Below, one piece after another: positions 11,930 to 26,395 of a stretch of 64,000 bases of DNA (the first letter of the stretch is position 1; every line of letters starts with the position of its first letter). This stretch comes from Apis mellifera (Eukaryota; Arthropoda; Insecta; Hymenoptera; Apidae). The position numbers were made by a program, and so were the translations under genes. The notes below the pieces were generated by a model, which saw nothing but the letters and a program-made list of their open reading frames with translations, did no database searches and was not told the origin of the DNA. Where the stretch lies: the NCBI RefSeq assembly GCF_003254395.2, contig NC_037640.1, forward strand, positions 12,856,289-12,920,288. Reading direction: 5' to 3'.

Positions 11930-14815
11930 AAATGGTCAACCTGTATTAACCGTTATCCTTTAGAAAAAAAAAAAATCTACATTGTATAGTTTATTCTGTA
12001 TTCAAAAAAAAAAAAAATTAATCGAAATTCTTATCTGCATCGAATGAATTCGATATTTGGATCAATATTTTTCATTAACTTGTTATCAACTATTTTTCTG
12101 GAAAAAAAACTCTATATTACATAGTTTAACGAATTAATTCGTTAATTATTTTGAATGAAAAATATCTTATATTACATAATTTATCCTATATTCAAAAAAA
12201 AAAAAAATTAATTGAAATTTTTATTTGCATCGAATGAATTCGATATTTGGATCGATATTTTTCATTAACTTGTTATCAACTATTTTTCTGGAAAAAACCC
12301 TATATTACATAGTTTATTCAAAAAAAAAAAAAATTAATTGAAATTTTTATCTGCATCGAACGAAAGTTAAATTCGATATATAGATCGATATTTTTCATTA
12401 ACTATTTTGTTATCAACTATTTTTCTTGAAAAAAATCCTATATTATGTAATTTATCCTATATTCAAAAAAAAAAAATTAATCGAAATTCTTATCAGCATC
12501 GAACGAAAGTTAAGTTCTATAGATCGATATTTCGCGCACAGTCAGCCAAGTTAAGATCTTAATTTGTTAACTATTTTTTTTTGAAAAAAATCCTACATTA
12601 TATAGTTTATTTTTTATTAAAAAAAAAAAAAAAAAAAAATTCGAAATTTTTATCTGCATCGAACGAAAGTTAAATTCGATATATAGATCGATATTTTTCA
12701 TTAACTATTTTGTTATCAACTATTTTTCTTGAAAAAAAAATCCTATATTATGTAATTTATCCTATATTCAAAAAAAAAAAAAAAAAAAAATTAATCGAAA
12801 TTTTTATCAGCTTCGAACGAAAGTTAAGTTCGATATATAGATCGATATTTCGCGCACAGTCAGCCAAATTAGGATCTTAATTCGTTAACTATTTTTTTTG
12901 AAAAAAATCCTACATTATATAGTTTATTTTATATTAAAAAAAAAAAAAAAAAAAAAAATTCGAAATTTTTATCTGCATCGAACGAAAGTTAAATTCGATA
13001 TATGGATCGATATTTTTCATTAACTCGTTATCAATCTATTTTTCTTGAAAAAAAATCCTACATTATGTAATTTATCGTATATTCAAAAAAAAAAAAAATT
13101 AATCGAAATTCTTATCTGCATCGAACGAATATTAAATTCGATATATAGATCGATATTTTTCATTAACTTGTTATCAACTATTTTTCTTGAAAAAAATCCT
13201 ATATTACGTATTTATCTTGTATTAAAAAAAAAAAAAAAAATTAATCGAAATTTTTATCTGCATCGAACGAAAATTAAATTCGATATATAGATCGATATTT
13301 TTCATTAACTTGTTATCAACTATTTTTCCTGAAAAAAAAATCCTACATTATGTAATTTATCCTATATTCAAAAAAAAAAAAAAATTAATTGAAATTTTTA
13401 TCTGCATCGAACGAAAGTTAAATTCGATATGGATCGATCGATATTTCGCGCACATTCAATCAACCATCAATCATTAATTATCAAGAAATTTTCCTTTAAA
13501 AAAAATAAACCCTACATTACATAATTTATTCTATATTTTTAAAAAAAAAAAAAAAATTAATCGAAAATCTTACCTGCATCGAATGTTAAATTCGATATAT
13601 GGATCGATATTTTTTATTAACTCGTTATCAACTATTTTTCTTGAAAAAAACCCTACATTACATAATTTATTAAAAAAAAAAAAAAAAATTAATTGAAATT
13701 TTTAGCTGCATCGAACAAAAGTTAAATTCGATGTGGATCTATCGATATTTCGCGCACATTCAACCATCTATCAATCATTAACTATCAACCTTTAAAAGAA
13801 ATTTTCCTTTAAAAAAAATAAACTCTACATTACATAATTTATTCTGTATTCAAAAAAAAAAAAAAATTAATCGAAAATTATCTGTAACGAATGTTAAATT
13901 CGATATATGGATCGATATTTTGTATTAACTCGTTATCAACTATTTTTCTTGAAAAAAAAACCCTACATTATATAATTTATTAAAAAAAAAAATTAATTGA
14001 AATTTTTATCTGCATCGAACGAAAGTTAAATTCGATATGGATCGATCAATCGATATTTCGCGCACATTCAATCATCTATCAAGAAGTTTTCCTTTAAAAA
14101 AAATAAACTCTACATTACATAATTTATTCTGTATTCAAAAAAAAAAAAAAAATTAATCGAAAATTATCTGTAACGAATGTTAAATTCGATATATGGATCG
14201 ATATTTTGTATTAACTCGTTATCAACTATTTTTCTTGAAAAAAAACCCTACATTATATAATTTATTAAAAAAAAAAATTAATTGAAATTTTTATCTGCAT
14301 CGAACGAAAGTTAAATTCGATATGGATCGATCAATCGATATTTCGCGCACATTCAATCATCTATCAAGAAGTTTTCCTTTAAAAAAAATAAACTCTACAT
14401 TACATAATTTATTCTGTATTCAAAAAAAAAAAAAAAAAATTAATCGAAAATCTTACCTGCATCGAATGTTAAATTCGATATATGGATCGATATTTTTTAT
14501 TAACTCGTTATCAACTATTTTTCTTGAAAAAAAACCCTACATTACATAATTTATTAAAAAAAAAAAAATTAATTGAAATTTTTATCTGCATCGAACGAAT
14601 GTTAAATTCGATATGGATCGATCGATCGATATTTCGCGCATCTATCATATTTCAACCATCTATCAATCATTAACTATCAACCTTTAAAAGAAATTTTCCT
14701 TTAAAAAAAATAAACTCTACATTACATAATTTATTCTGTATTCAAAAAAAAATTAATCGAAAATCTTGCCCGCATCGAAAATGTTAAATTCGATGTATAT
14801 CGATCGATATTTCGC
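11930..14815. repeat. Large AT-rich satellite-like tandem array (~19 units)
   Basis: Units share an ordered set of blocks: CTACATTA(C/T)ATAATTTATT, a poly(A) run of 8-25, AATTAATCGAAA, TATCTGCATCGAACGAAAG, TTAAATTCGATATATGGATC, then either a TTAACTCGTTATCAACTATT block or a TTCGCGCACATTCAA block. I count about 19 occurrences of the CTGCATCGAA(C/T)G block or its variants, an average of about 150 bp. To the right of about 13400 the two unit types alternate. The segments starting near 13863 and 14155 are nearly identical dimers of about 292 bp, a higher-order repeat. There is no coding potential; small open frames inside are products of the repeat. Confidence 0.92.
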
Positions 14816-17800
14816 GCCGCGGAATATAACGAAGCGGCCGTACATCACTCGTGATAAATCGCCCCGTGCGTTAAGTATCAACGCGAACCCCATTAATACA
14901 AATCATTGCGTCGTCTATAATTATCCGTGGTAATCAAGCGTTCCGTCAGAAGGAGAGAGAGAGAGAGAGAGATAGAGACAAGATAGGCATACAAGATTGG
15001 TCCGATGACAACAATAGCTCTCTCTCTCTCTCTCTCTCCGAGCCCCGGTTGTACCATCCATTGATTTTCAGGATGTTGGACATAGCTCCGACCGGCCACC
15101 CGCAAATAAACCTAATCAGGAGCAGGATGTCCCGAATTGTCGAGCCACTTTCGCCTACCGATTCGTGGCTAAATTAGATCATCCTTCTAATCGAGCGGCC
15201 GACTACCTATCCGTCCTCGATGAACGGCAACCGTTCAAACAATCGCCTCCATTATTTCCATCCTACTAGATATTTTCCTTCCCGATTCTTACCCGCCCGT
15301 TCAAACGTTACCAACGTTCCGCCGCTTCGTTCGCGAGTATTGGAAAATGTCATTCACATGTCCGTTTCTGTAACCCGTGAACGCGGGATTATTGTTGTTA
15401 TCTCGTTTAAATTAAGCGGGGAATCGGAATTTTAATTGCTATCGATAGCAACAATATTCGTAGGACAGGATTTTATTGTCAGCAGTTTCTTATGTACAGG
15501 AGATACAATCGTATTATGAATTTGAGGTTAGCAAGAAAGAATTATCCGTATCATTTAGGCGATAATTTTAAAATTGTTGATAAATATTCTTACCCGAATG
15601 ATATCTCTTATTTCTTATTCATTATTCAATTTCACGTGCTATTCCAAATAAACTTTGCTCGGAGTAATTTAGTATTACATCAATCTGAATAATCCTATAC
15701 AATAACAAATTTGATCTTCAATAATAAAATTCATTAAAATAATTTTACCTCATTGAAAACAATTATATACACAACTGTCTCTTTACAACTGAATAAAATT
15801 ACAACGAATGTGTTAAAATTTAAAAAAAGAAGCAAAATTGATCGAGAGATAGATCGTATCAAGTTTTGGAGTGTCGATGGAACGGCGGCGGGATCGTCGC
15901 CCAATCAACCAGGCCATTTCGTATCCGGCTGCCGACTAAATGGCAACCATGCATCAAGGCTGTCGGGCGAGCGTGTACGCGCGCGTGCCTCGGCCATTGC
16001 TTGTGCACGCTCGTTTTGAATTTGCCATCCGGCTCTTCTCCTCGAACAAGCTCCAATTCCCGATCGTAGCAATCAAGGATGATGGAAGAAATCGAATCGG
16101 AAAGAGAGACTCGAGAGATTCCCGAGATCTTTACTTGCTTTTCCACGGGGTAATGAGGATAGAATCGAGGGAGGGGGATCTATCACGAGGGATAGATTTA
16201 ATTTCCCTTACAGCTCGTGTCCTACTCGTCGACAGCAGAGACCTCCTTAATTGGTCACGTTTCACGTTTTTCGATTCGAGGACAGCTCTTTTCTTCCCCT
16301 TTTACGATATATATATGTATGTGTATACGTAGAGTAGATTCTACAGTGTATGAATGTACTCTACATATGTAGAGTCGTTTATAACGTGTCGTTAATGTAA
16401 AATAATGGATGGGATTGGAGAGAGAAAATTTTTTGAAAAATTTTAAAAATTTGGGAGGAGAGAGAAATATTTCAAATCTGCAATAAATTAGGCAGACAGG
16501 CAGAGAAAGGAATAATGGGTGTCGAAGATATTTCCCGGAAGGAAGCAAGCAAGTTTTCGTGTTTACTGCTTGCTACAGGTAGGCAAATGTTTCACGGTTC
16601 CCGTTAATCCCCTTTATGCGACTGTACTTCCCTATATTACAATGGATAATGACCTTGTTATTGCGAGTTTCACGGATCGAGGATAATACACGAGAGAAGC
16701 ATTTAACAAAGGAGCGGAACGTGGAAAAGTTTTTTGCATCATCGAAATTATCCTAATATTATGTATCGTCACATGTTGGAAAAATTTGAAATCTCTCTCT
16801 TTTTCTCTCCTCTAAACGCTGTAACTTTTGTTGGAGTTTCGTCCTCGAACAGGGCGCAACACCTTCAAACGGTTAAAATTAATCGTCTTTCGCGTGCTAA
16901 AACTTGACCCAATTACCCTCCAGGAAGGGTATAATACACCGGGAGGAGAGGCGAAGTTCTACTTTTTCAAGCGGCATCCTTGGAAGGTTAATCCCGAGGC
17001 TTGTACTTCTTTGAAATGTTTTACTTAAAGCGCTTCCTTCTTAAGAAGAAGAAGAAAAAGAAGTCTCTCTTTCTTTCTCGAAAACTCTTCTATACGTCCG
17101 ATACAATCTTACCTACCAACTTCTTCCTCTCCTCTCATCGAGAAGGAGAGAGAAAAATTTATCTCTATTCCCACCGTTATTTATCCCCCTGATTGCACTT
17201 TTGACAAATTCCCGATCGCTCGAGGCACACTCTGTTAGCGACTCTTGTAAATAGACGAGGGACGCGCGGAGCATGCGCGCGATCCATAATCTTATTTAGA
17301 GTCTTCCGTCCACGGCGGAGATCATGGCCGAGTCGTATTTCCACTACCGAATCCTCGCGGGAGTGGCGCCGTGGAACGGCGGCTCGAGCAACAATCTTTC
17401 GCGTCTTTCGCGTGCACGGTGTTGGAGAAAAAGTTGGACGTGGCTGAACGCGTGTTTTTCTCCTTCCCCTTCCCTCAAACTTTCGCCTCTGTCCCCCCTC
17501 CACTCTCCCTTCCGTCGAAGGACGAGGAACGAAGAAACTTTTTGTGGAAGGGGCTTATCCCCTCCCCTTTCGATAAAAACGGATCGATAAATTTTACGAA
17601 TTCCTGTAACGAAATAAACGCGAGAGATCTCGATTAATTTTTGAAAGTGAAAATGATCGAGTATGAACGATAAGCTTGGAAGAAGAAGAAGAAAAAAATC
17701 GTTAGAAAATGTCATCCGTCACACGTCGAATTATCGTTCGAATCGTCGGCATCGCTGATCGATAGCAGAAGCAACAATATCTCCTGGCCGGATTTCCTCG

Positions 17801-18473
17801 AAAGGGAGGGAGGGAGGGACGACGGGTAATGGACAGGAGCGAAGCCAGCCAGCGAATACGAGTCGCGGCCGCCGCATATTCCCCGCGACTCGAGTCGAGT
17901 CCATCCAGTCAGTCGATGGATAGCGCCAGAAACGCTAGAAACGCCACACGCCGTTCGTCCGGTATTTGGCCAGGGCTTCTCCTCTCCGTTCGCTTCGCGG
18001 CTCACGCTTGCAAATGTATTCGTGTGTACCGTGGCTCTCTCCGCTCCCTCTACCACCTTCTCCTCCTCCCGCTATTAGCGCCGCCGTTCGAATTGCGGCG
18101 CTCCTCCAACCGTCACGCCGCTACCGTCGCCAGAGAGAACGTTCTCGTCTCTCGGTATCGGATATACCACCCCCTCCACTTCCCACCGCCCGTTTATATT
18201 CTACCTCGAAAAGGGCACGAAATCCCCGGCTTATTCCTTTACGGACGGATCGCGAATTAGAGAAAGAGAGAGAAGTACGTTCCATATGCGTTTACCTTTG
18301 CGTTTGCCTTTCTTCTATATTATCCTCTCTTTGTTTTGTTTTGTTTTATACACAGTCGCGTGGACACGTTCGAGCTCGTGATCTAAATTTTGTGTTGAAC
18401 GTTTAAGTTAACGAAATATAATACGAAACAAAGCAAAATTGCATGCTATGTATATAAAGTAAACACTCGATAA
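14816..18473. other. Gene-free stretch with a GC-rich island
   Basis: No gene recognised. It contains a (GA)n tract at 14955-14972 facing a (CT)n tract at 15019-15037, an inverted pair able to form a hairpin. A palindrome cluster lies at 16329-16375. A CpG-rich island at about 17220-18250 could hold a promoter or 5' UTR exon: there is an ATGGCC in good context at 17324, but the frame behind it becomes low-complexity and matches nothing I know. Confidence 0.45.
16329..16375. repeat. Palindrome cluster GTAGAGT/ACTCTAC
   Basis: ACTCTACATATGTAGAGT at 16358-16375 is a perfect 18 bp palindrome. GTAGAGTA at 16329-16336 is also an exact inverted match to TACTCTAC at 16357-16364, so two alternative hairpins compete. 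It could be a paired-site regulatory element or a DNA-structure element; the function is unknown. Confidence 0.7.
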
Positions 18474-18970
18474 TTAATATTTGCTATTGGTATTGCTTTC
18501 AACAAGTTTTTCTAAGTAGTTTTTGTCAATCCGTTGAATTTTCGATTCTTCCGAAAATATTCGTTTATTGGTACGTTTTTCCAAAGGAATTTCTGCGTCC
18601 AATATATTCCACAAAATTTTCTATCGGATTAATATCTGGGTTATGTGGAAGGCATTCCAGAACCTTTATTTTTTTGCAGCTTTGCAAAAAATTGCTTGTT
18701 GTGACGTACATTTCTCATTGAGGCGTATTTTTAAAATTGATTCCTGTAAATTTTTATTCAGGATATCAATCATATGCGTTTATCCGTATTCGTAATACCA
18801 CCTATAGATTTCCGACTCCACGAAAAACAAGTTCATATTGATCCTCCCCATATTTGATAGTCGATAAAAGGTCCGTTTGATTTTCTCCACTTACTCGTGC
18901 CCTTTTTTTCTTATTTAACAATTCAAATTTATACTCTCGTCATTCCAAATTATTTGTTTTCAGAATGATA
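18474..18970 (-). pseudogene. Decayed Tc1-like transposase
   Basis: Read on the minus strand across several frames, the segment keeps the order of a Tc1-family DDE transposase. First comes KQIIWNDES near 18934-18960, holding the first catalytic Asp. Next are a YRLSNMGR / LFFVES stretch and a MIDILNKNLQES stretch. KKIKVLECLPHNPDINPIEN follows near 18600-18660 with the third catalytic acid (Glu). At the C-terminus, EKLVESNTNSKY and a stop end at 18474. The usual DNDPKH block holding the second Asp is not intact. Frameshifts and internal stops make it dead. The N-terminal DNA-binding part and terminal inverted repeats were not found. A small inverted repeat CTTCCCAA/TTGGGAAG lies at 19011-19031. 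Confidence 0.85.
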
Positions 18971-19589
18971 GCGGCTTATTATATCGATACGAAGACTTTG
19001 CGAATATTGACTTCCCAATATATTTGGGAAGTGTAACTTCAATGTTTGTTTACATTATTTTTCCATTAACGCGAAACTCTCTCCATTTAATTTTGTCCTG
19101 TCTAAAATTCACCAAATACAAACAAATACGTTTAAGTAATTATAGCAACTAATTTTATGATTTTATTCGTACGTCTTGAAAAATATTCTATATTGAAAAA
19201 TTCAAATTTATTTCTATTGTATCCAAACGATAAATTCCCTAACACGAACGTTGCGTTAATTTTATGTATATCGTATATTCGTTCGTTTCGATCGATTAAG
19301 ATAATAGTGCGAAGGAGGAGGAGGAGGAGGAAGAAACAAGGAATTTGTTATTTTAAGAAATAACGAGAAGTCACGGTTCTTATCGCGGATATCACGCGCG
19401 AGAACCGTGTCTCTGGAGATTCTGTTTTTGGATTAGAGTGCTCTTTCCCCGACCCTCTAGTGCCAACCTCTACGAGCCTCTTTCCCTCTGCTCTCGTTAC
19501 GCACGCTTCCGTGCCGCGCTCGCCTCCGTGCCCTCCTCTCGCCTCAACTTTTCTTCTGCGAATATTAATACACAATTCGTCCAACGAAT
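18971..19589. other. Gene-free stretch right of the Tc1 relic
   Basis: AT-rich up to about 19300, then a (GGA)n-like purine run at 19313-19332 and a GC-richer patch at 19370-19560. The left part may be the eroded 5' end of the Tc1-like element. Nothing else is recognised. Confidence 0.4.
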
Positions 19590-20200
19590 CGAAACCAAAT
19601 TTCGACGATATGGATTTCGTTTCGTTTTTTTTTTTAAATTATCTTGAATTTCGAAAGATTCGCAGAAGTATCTCCTCAACTTTTCTTCCACCAATATTAA
19701 TACGTAAAATTTCTCGAATTTTGATAAAACAAATTTCGTTTCGTTTTTCTATATTTCCTCGAATTTCGAAAAGCTCGCACGATTATAATATTATAATTAA
19801 TACACAATTCCTCGAGTTTTGACGATATAGATTTCGTTTCGTTTTTTAAATATTTTATATTATATATATTTCCCAACTTTTCTTCCACCAATTTTAATAC
19901 ATAAAATTTCTCGAATTTTGATTGAAAACAAATTTCGTTTCGTTTTTCTATATTTCCTCGAATTTCGAAAAGCTCGCACGATTATAATATTATAATTAAT
20001 ACACAATTCCTCGAGTTTTGACAATATAGATTTCGTTTCGTTTTTTTAAATATTTTATATTATATATATTTTTTTCTACATTTCTTTGAATTTCGAAATG
20101 ATCGCACGATTATAACATTTAAAACGCAATTTCTCGAACTTCGACAAAATAGATTTCGTTTCTTTTCGTTCTAAATTTCCTTGAATTTCGAAAGCCTCGA
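19590..20200. repeat. AT-rich tandem array, about 199 bp period
   Basis: The block CAAATTTCGTTTCGTTTTTC and the roughly 130 bp after it occur at 19730 and 19929, nearly identical and 199 bp apart. More diverged units sharing TTTCGTTTCG and TTTCGAAA(A/G)(G/A)CTCG words continue on both sides. No coding potential. Confidence 0.8.
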
Positions 20201-20273
20201 TTATAACATTCGATAAGAATGATCGCGTATACAATATCGTAAATATAATTTTTACTTGGCCGCAGCCAACAGT

Positions 20274-21338
<1,065 letters not shown>

Positions 21339-21341
<3 letters not shown>

Positions 21342-23397
21342 CTCTGCTCTGTCTCTGCCCCTCGAGGAAGAAACTGTTGGAGCGCAACGCGGGTTACGAC
21401 GTTCCAATCCGATGCTGTCGCGTCCCCTTCTGTATCGCTTTGGCATGCGTTCAAGCAAAGCGCGGCAAATAACGAGAGGGAGGAGGGAGGAGGGACGACG
21501 AACGAGGGGAATCGATGTACGCGAGATCGGTGTTTAGCGGTCGCGTTAAAATTATAGCGCGAAGGTGAAAAATTCGGCGGGGGGGCGAGGGTCTGGCTGG
21601 CTGGCACTCGGCCCACCTCGACGGATCGAGAGAATCAAACCGGATCCTTATTTTTACGATTTTAAGAGCCTGATCCTCTTCCCTCGTTTTACGACTCATG
21701 AATTTTCCTGGTGGAGACTTTTCCTCGGGACGAGGACCTGGAGAGAATTTTCCGTGTTTCCGTAACGTGACTCGTAATCCGGGAGGACTTGGATGCATCA
21801 GCAGAGGCACGGTGAAGTCTTTTCAATTATTGGCTATCGAAACGATTAGCTGGTTAATAATTGCGACTTGTAACTTGATTTAATTCATAAATGGAATCTC
21901 GAGTAGTTAAGGTAATATAGATAGTTTACGATGATTATCCTAAGATAATCGATAAATGAAGATAATTTTTACGATTTTGATTGTTCGAATTATAGATCTT
22001 TTATTGTTACGTGATTTCAGACAAGAAAGTTTGAAGAATCTCTCTTGGGATCTCTTCCTATGACTTTTTTCCACGAATGAACGATATATAATTCGTTCAT
22101 TAAAAATGGCATCAGCCGCCATTTTCAACCGTGATATTTTCCTTTCCAAAAGTACGAAATATTATAACCTCGCTTTATATCTCTATTCTTCCGCAATGCA
22201 AGAATATAAAACACTCTCTCCCGAATTGTTGAATATCGAATTGAATATCGAATAATATATGGATAAGTAAAAATAAAAAACTAAAAAATTTTCTTTTTTT
22301 TTGTGAAGTTTTTCGAACGAAGAAAGATCTTCCACGTGACGGAAAAGCGAGGATTACTTGTAGTTCTATATTTTCTTATCTACTCGAATTAATAGTTCTT
22401 CTACCGGTATGCAGGTGTCAGCATTTCGGACAAAGCGTCTGAAGTAGGAGAGATAGATGGAAGGACCCGCCCAGCGAGACTTCTTTCCACCAACGAGCGA
22501 TACAAGTTGTTCCAAAGATTCGTTGATTCGACGAACAGAAAGTGGGGACAAAGAGAAAGAGAGAGAGAAGAAAAAAGTCGGATCGCAACGAGAGACGAGC
22601 GAGATCTCGTTTGCTTTAAAATTTAACGCGGAAGATTGGATCACTGGGTGCAGGAATTAAAATCCGAGTCGCCTTCGTTTTTTTCCCCTTGTTTCGTTCG
22701 AGTTATTCGAGGCCAACTTTCCACTTTCCAAGCAGTGACAATCGTCGCAGCAAACAAACAATTAAGGTTGGCCCGTGGAACGGAAAGTTGGTGGGCGGCG
22801 CGTCGCAAGTAGTTGCTCCGTTTGTCAGCCAGTGTTGCCACACCGCAGCCACAAAGGGCCCCACCCCACCGCGCAAAATTAAAGTATCAACGAGTCACGG
22901 CGTTCGTCTCCCGAGTTAAGAGGGGGAAACTAGTTTTCGTTTGCCTTCCTTCGAACTCTCTCTAACTCTCCTCTATTACGGGATCTGTGAGAATCTCTTT
23001 GCGAGATTCGATTCGAATCCTTGGCGAGAATCTTGAGTGCGCATGATGACCTCCGCGAAGGGGCAGAGGCGCTTATCTGCATCCGGAAAATGGATAACGG
23101 CCGATCGAAGATATAACCGCGTTTCGGAACGAATCCGGGTGAATTATAGCCGCGCGATACCCGCGCGTTTCGCGCGACCGACCCATTACGCCCGATCGTT
23201 TCGGCCGATTCGGCGGTTTTCTAACAATCGATCGATTTCGTACACCGATAGAGATTAATTTAACAGTATTGTCGCATTAATCACTCGCGTTCTATTAATA
23301 AGAGAAAAGAGGATATTATCGTGAATATATTTGACCGATCCACGACTCGTCGTCGATGAGTAAGGCAATTCGAGGATTCGGAAAATTTCGAATTCGC
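21339..23397. other. Gene-free stretch
   Basis: No gene recognised. GC-richer patches lie at about 21340-21620 and 22660-22920 and an AT-rich one at 21880-22380. Several minus- and plus-strand frames overlap in the GC-rich patches without recognisable domains. Confidence 0.45.
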
Positions 23398-23625
23398 GAT
23401 CGAAACGTGGAAAACTCGATTCGATATTTTTATTTGTATACGATCGAAACGTGGAAAACTCGATTCGATATTTTTATTTGCACGCGATCGAAACGTGGAA
23501 AACTCGATTCGATATTTTTATTTGCACGCAATCGAAACATGGAAAACTCGATTCGATATTGAGATATTTTTATTTTCACGTGATCGAAACGTGGAAAACT
23601 CGAATCAATATTGAAAGAATATTTC
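23398..23625. repeat. Minisatellite, 44 bp unit, about 5 copies
   Basis: Units begin GATCGAAACGTGGAAAACTC and continue with GATTCGATATTTTTATTTG. Starts at 23398, 23442 and 23486 are exactly 44 bp apart. The fourth carries an 8 bp insertion and the fifth is diverged. There are no unique spacers between repeats, so this is not a CRISPR-like array. Confidence 0.9.
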
Positions 23626-24004
23626 TTTTTCTTTTCAGATTTACGTAGAAAATTTTCGAATTTTAAAGCGATTGATTGATTCATGGGAAGGGATGATTGT
23701 TCTTAAAAAACGGATAGGATAGGATAGGATAATTTTGCGATCTCGTCTAATGCGTGATCCACAACCGAGAGTCAATGCATACATGCACTATTGTCATGGT
23801 ATTACATCGGCGCAGCCATTAGCCGCGGATCAATCGCGTTCGAGTAAGTCCGATCGCATGATTACGAGCTCGCGTGGAAACTGCGCAATCCAACTATGAT
23901 CCTTCGGAATTCCACCAATTCCGTATGGATACGATTCCACTTTGTTCTCTCGCGCCAAGTTCGCCCTTCGTTTTGCCTTCCTTCTTCCGTGGATCGATCA
24001 CTCT

Positions 24005-24345
<341 letters not shown>

Positions 24346-24489
24346 GTCGTAGACGTCGCGGTTTGTTAAAGATGGAGGAGCGAATCCAGCGAAACGGTGC
24401 CGCTTTAACGCACCGTCGATGGCCGATCGACGATATTCGACGCGCTCTCAAACTTCTCGTTTCTGTTCGATATGTACGATATGAACGAA

Positions 24490-25050
24490 ACGAGAGCGAG
24501 GACGATCCGATTTTTCCACCGTTTCGATCGATATATGATACGCGTGTGTGTATATATCTATTAGACTGTGAAATTATTCGATCGAAAGAATAAGAAAAGA
24601 GAATAAATTTGTTTGATTGTGGGGTGGAGGAAGATGCTTTTTATTAGGGAACGAAATGATTTGACCAAAAGTGACGATGACCGATATTCGATTCGCGTTG
24701 CAAATCTCCAAAATTGCTCCTCCTCTTCCTCCCCCTCCCCCTTCGATATACGAGAAAACGAGGACGAGGATCGCGCTCGATTTTTCCACCGTTTCGATCG
24801 ATATATAGTACGCGTATCTATCAGATTGTGAAATGATTCGGTCGAAAGTAACGTCAAGAAAGAAATAATCAACATTCGTTTGATATCGGAGAACAATTTA
24901 TGCACGATCCTCTAAAAAAAAACATTTGTTTAATATTGGAGATGAATGCTCTCTATTAGAAACAGATTGTGAAATGTATCGAAGGTAAAAAAGAATATAT
25001 TTGATAGAGGAAAAATAGGAATAAACTGTATTATGTGAATATAGGTCGTG
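24490..25050. repeat. Diverged tandem duplication, about 270 bp period
   Basis: ATTTTTCCACCGTTTCGATC followed by GATATAT occurs at 24510 and 24780. After each copy come a similar AGA(C/T)TGTGAAAT(T/G)ATTCG block, a GTTTGAT block and a TTATTAG/TATTAG block. A third weaker echo of the downstream part lies at about 25260-25380 (TTTAATATTGGA, TCTATTAGA). Confidence 0.75.
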
Positions 25051-26357
25051 TTACCATTCTCGGTTCAAAAAAGGAGAATAGGCAAAATGGAATCGAAACA
25101 CCCGTAAATGTACAAGATACGATGTATATTAATTATCACGTAAAAATATACTCTTTGTTTCTTGATTTTTTTATCTGGAATGCGAATTTCTAGAAAGTTC
25201 TATTTCCTGGAGAGATCCTTATTCTTCTAAATTTCTCGTCCACTCGAAGAATTATGGAATTTTATATACGATCCTTTAGAAGATGAAAAAACAGTTTATT
25301 TAATATTGGAACGAAGATGAATATTTTCTATTAGAGCAAGAATATACTCGAAGGAAAAATAAAATAAATTCGCGCATAAAAATATACGAGTCGCACTTTT
25401 CTATATATACGCTATATATATATATATATATAAACAATATCCTCTCCGAAGGATATTAAATATTTATCGTTGAAAGTGTCCTCTCGTACGGGTAGAGGTC
25501 GAAATACGCGTTTAAACAAGGAAAAAAAAAGAAAGAAAAAAAGTCATAAAGAGCGCGGAGCTACGATTTACGATTAGATAAGAATCGAACGAAGGAGACG
25601 AATACGCGCGGGGTACGAGAACGAGAAAGATGGAAAGCGAGTCGTTACGCGAGCCACGAGTCTCTGGCTCTCGCTAATTAAAGGCAGCTGCAACGCCCGA
25701 CGGTTGAAAGCTTGTTCCGCCCTCTCGTTTCACGCTTCTTCTCATAGACGATTCGTACATTCGGTTAGGTGGGTGAATTCGAAGAGGGGAGTGGGGAGGG
25801 GGGGAGGGAAGAAGTAAAAAGGATGGGCAGGCGGTGGTGGTTGGTAATTGAATCACGCGATATAAGGTTGCACGGGTTGTTGACGTCCGCCACAATAGTA
25901 CGGGTTGACCCCGTAGCAGAAGCTTCTCCGTTTCTTCGAACTTATTTATCTTCCCGGCGTGTGCACAATAGCGTTTGTATTCTCTATAAGTGGCTTTTCA
26001 CCGACCGTGTTTGGATGTAGCGTAATCGAATCCGAATACCATCTCTTCCCGGGGACGAGAGAGAGAGTGAGAGAGAGAGAGAGTGGCCACTACTCACGCT
26101 GGGATCACGCTGCTTTGTCGAATATCGTTGCCATGCCCCCTTCTTACCCCCCTCGATTATTCGTCAACGAGAGAGTCGCCCAACCGTGTACACGCTCGAT
26201 CTTCCACGTTCCATTTCCAGACGTCGTTTCTGGGAACCAGAGATTAATTGATCCTCCTTTTCGGCCAAACCTTACTTCCTCGACCGGTGCGAGAAATCGA
26301 GGTGAAATAGAAGTTCCATTTCTCAACCTCGATGCATCGATTCATTTATATCGGTTG

Positions 26358-26395
<38 letters not shown>

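Noticed and set aside
17324..17590. ATGGCC start in a CpG-rich island as a gene start
   Set aside because: The frame turns low-complexity (Ser/Pro/Leu), other frames overlap it, and no domain or splice structure supports it.
23398..23625. Possible CRISPR-like array
   Set aside because: Head-to-tail 44 bp repeats without unique spacers, in a eukaryotic context.
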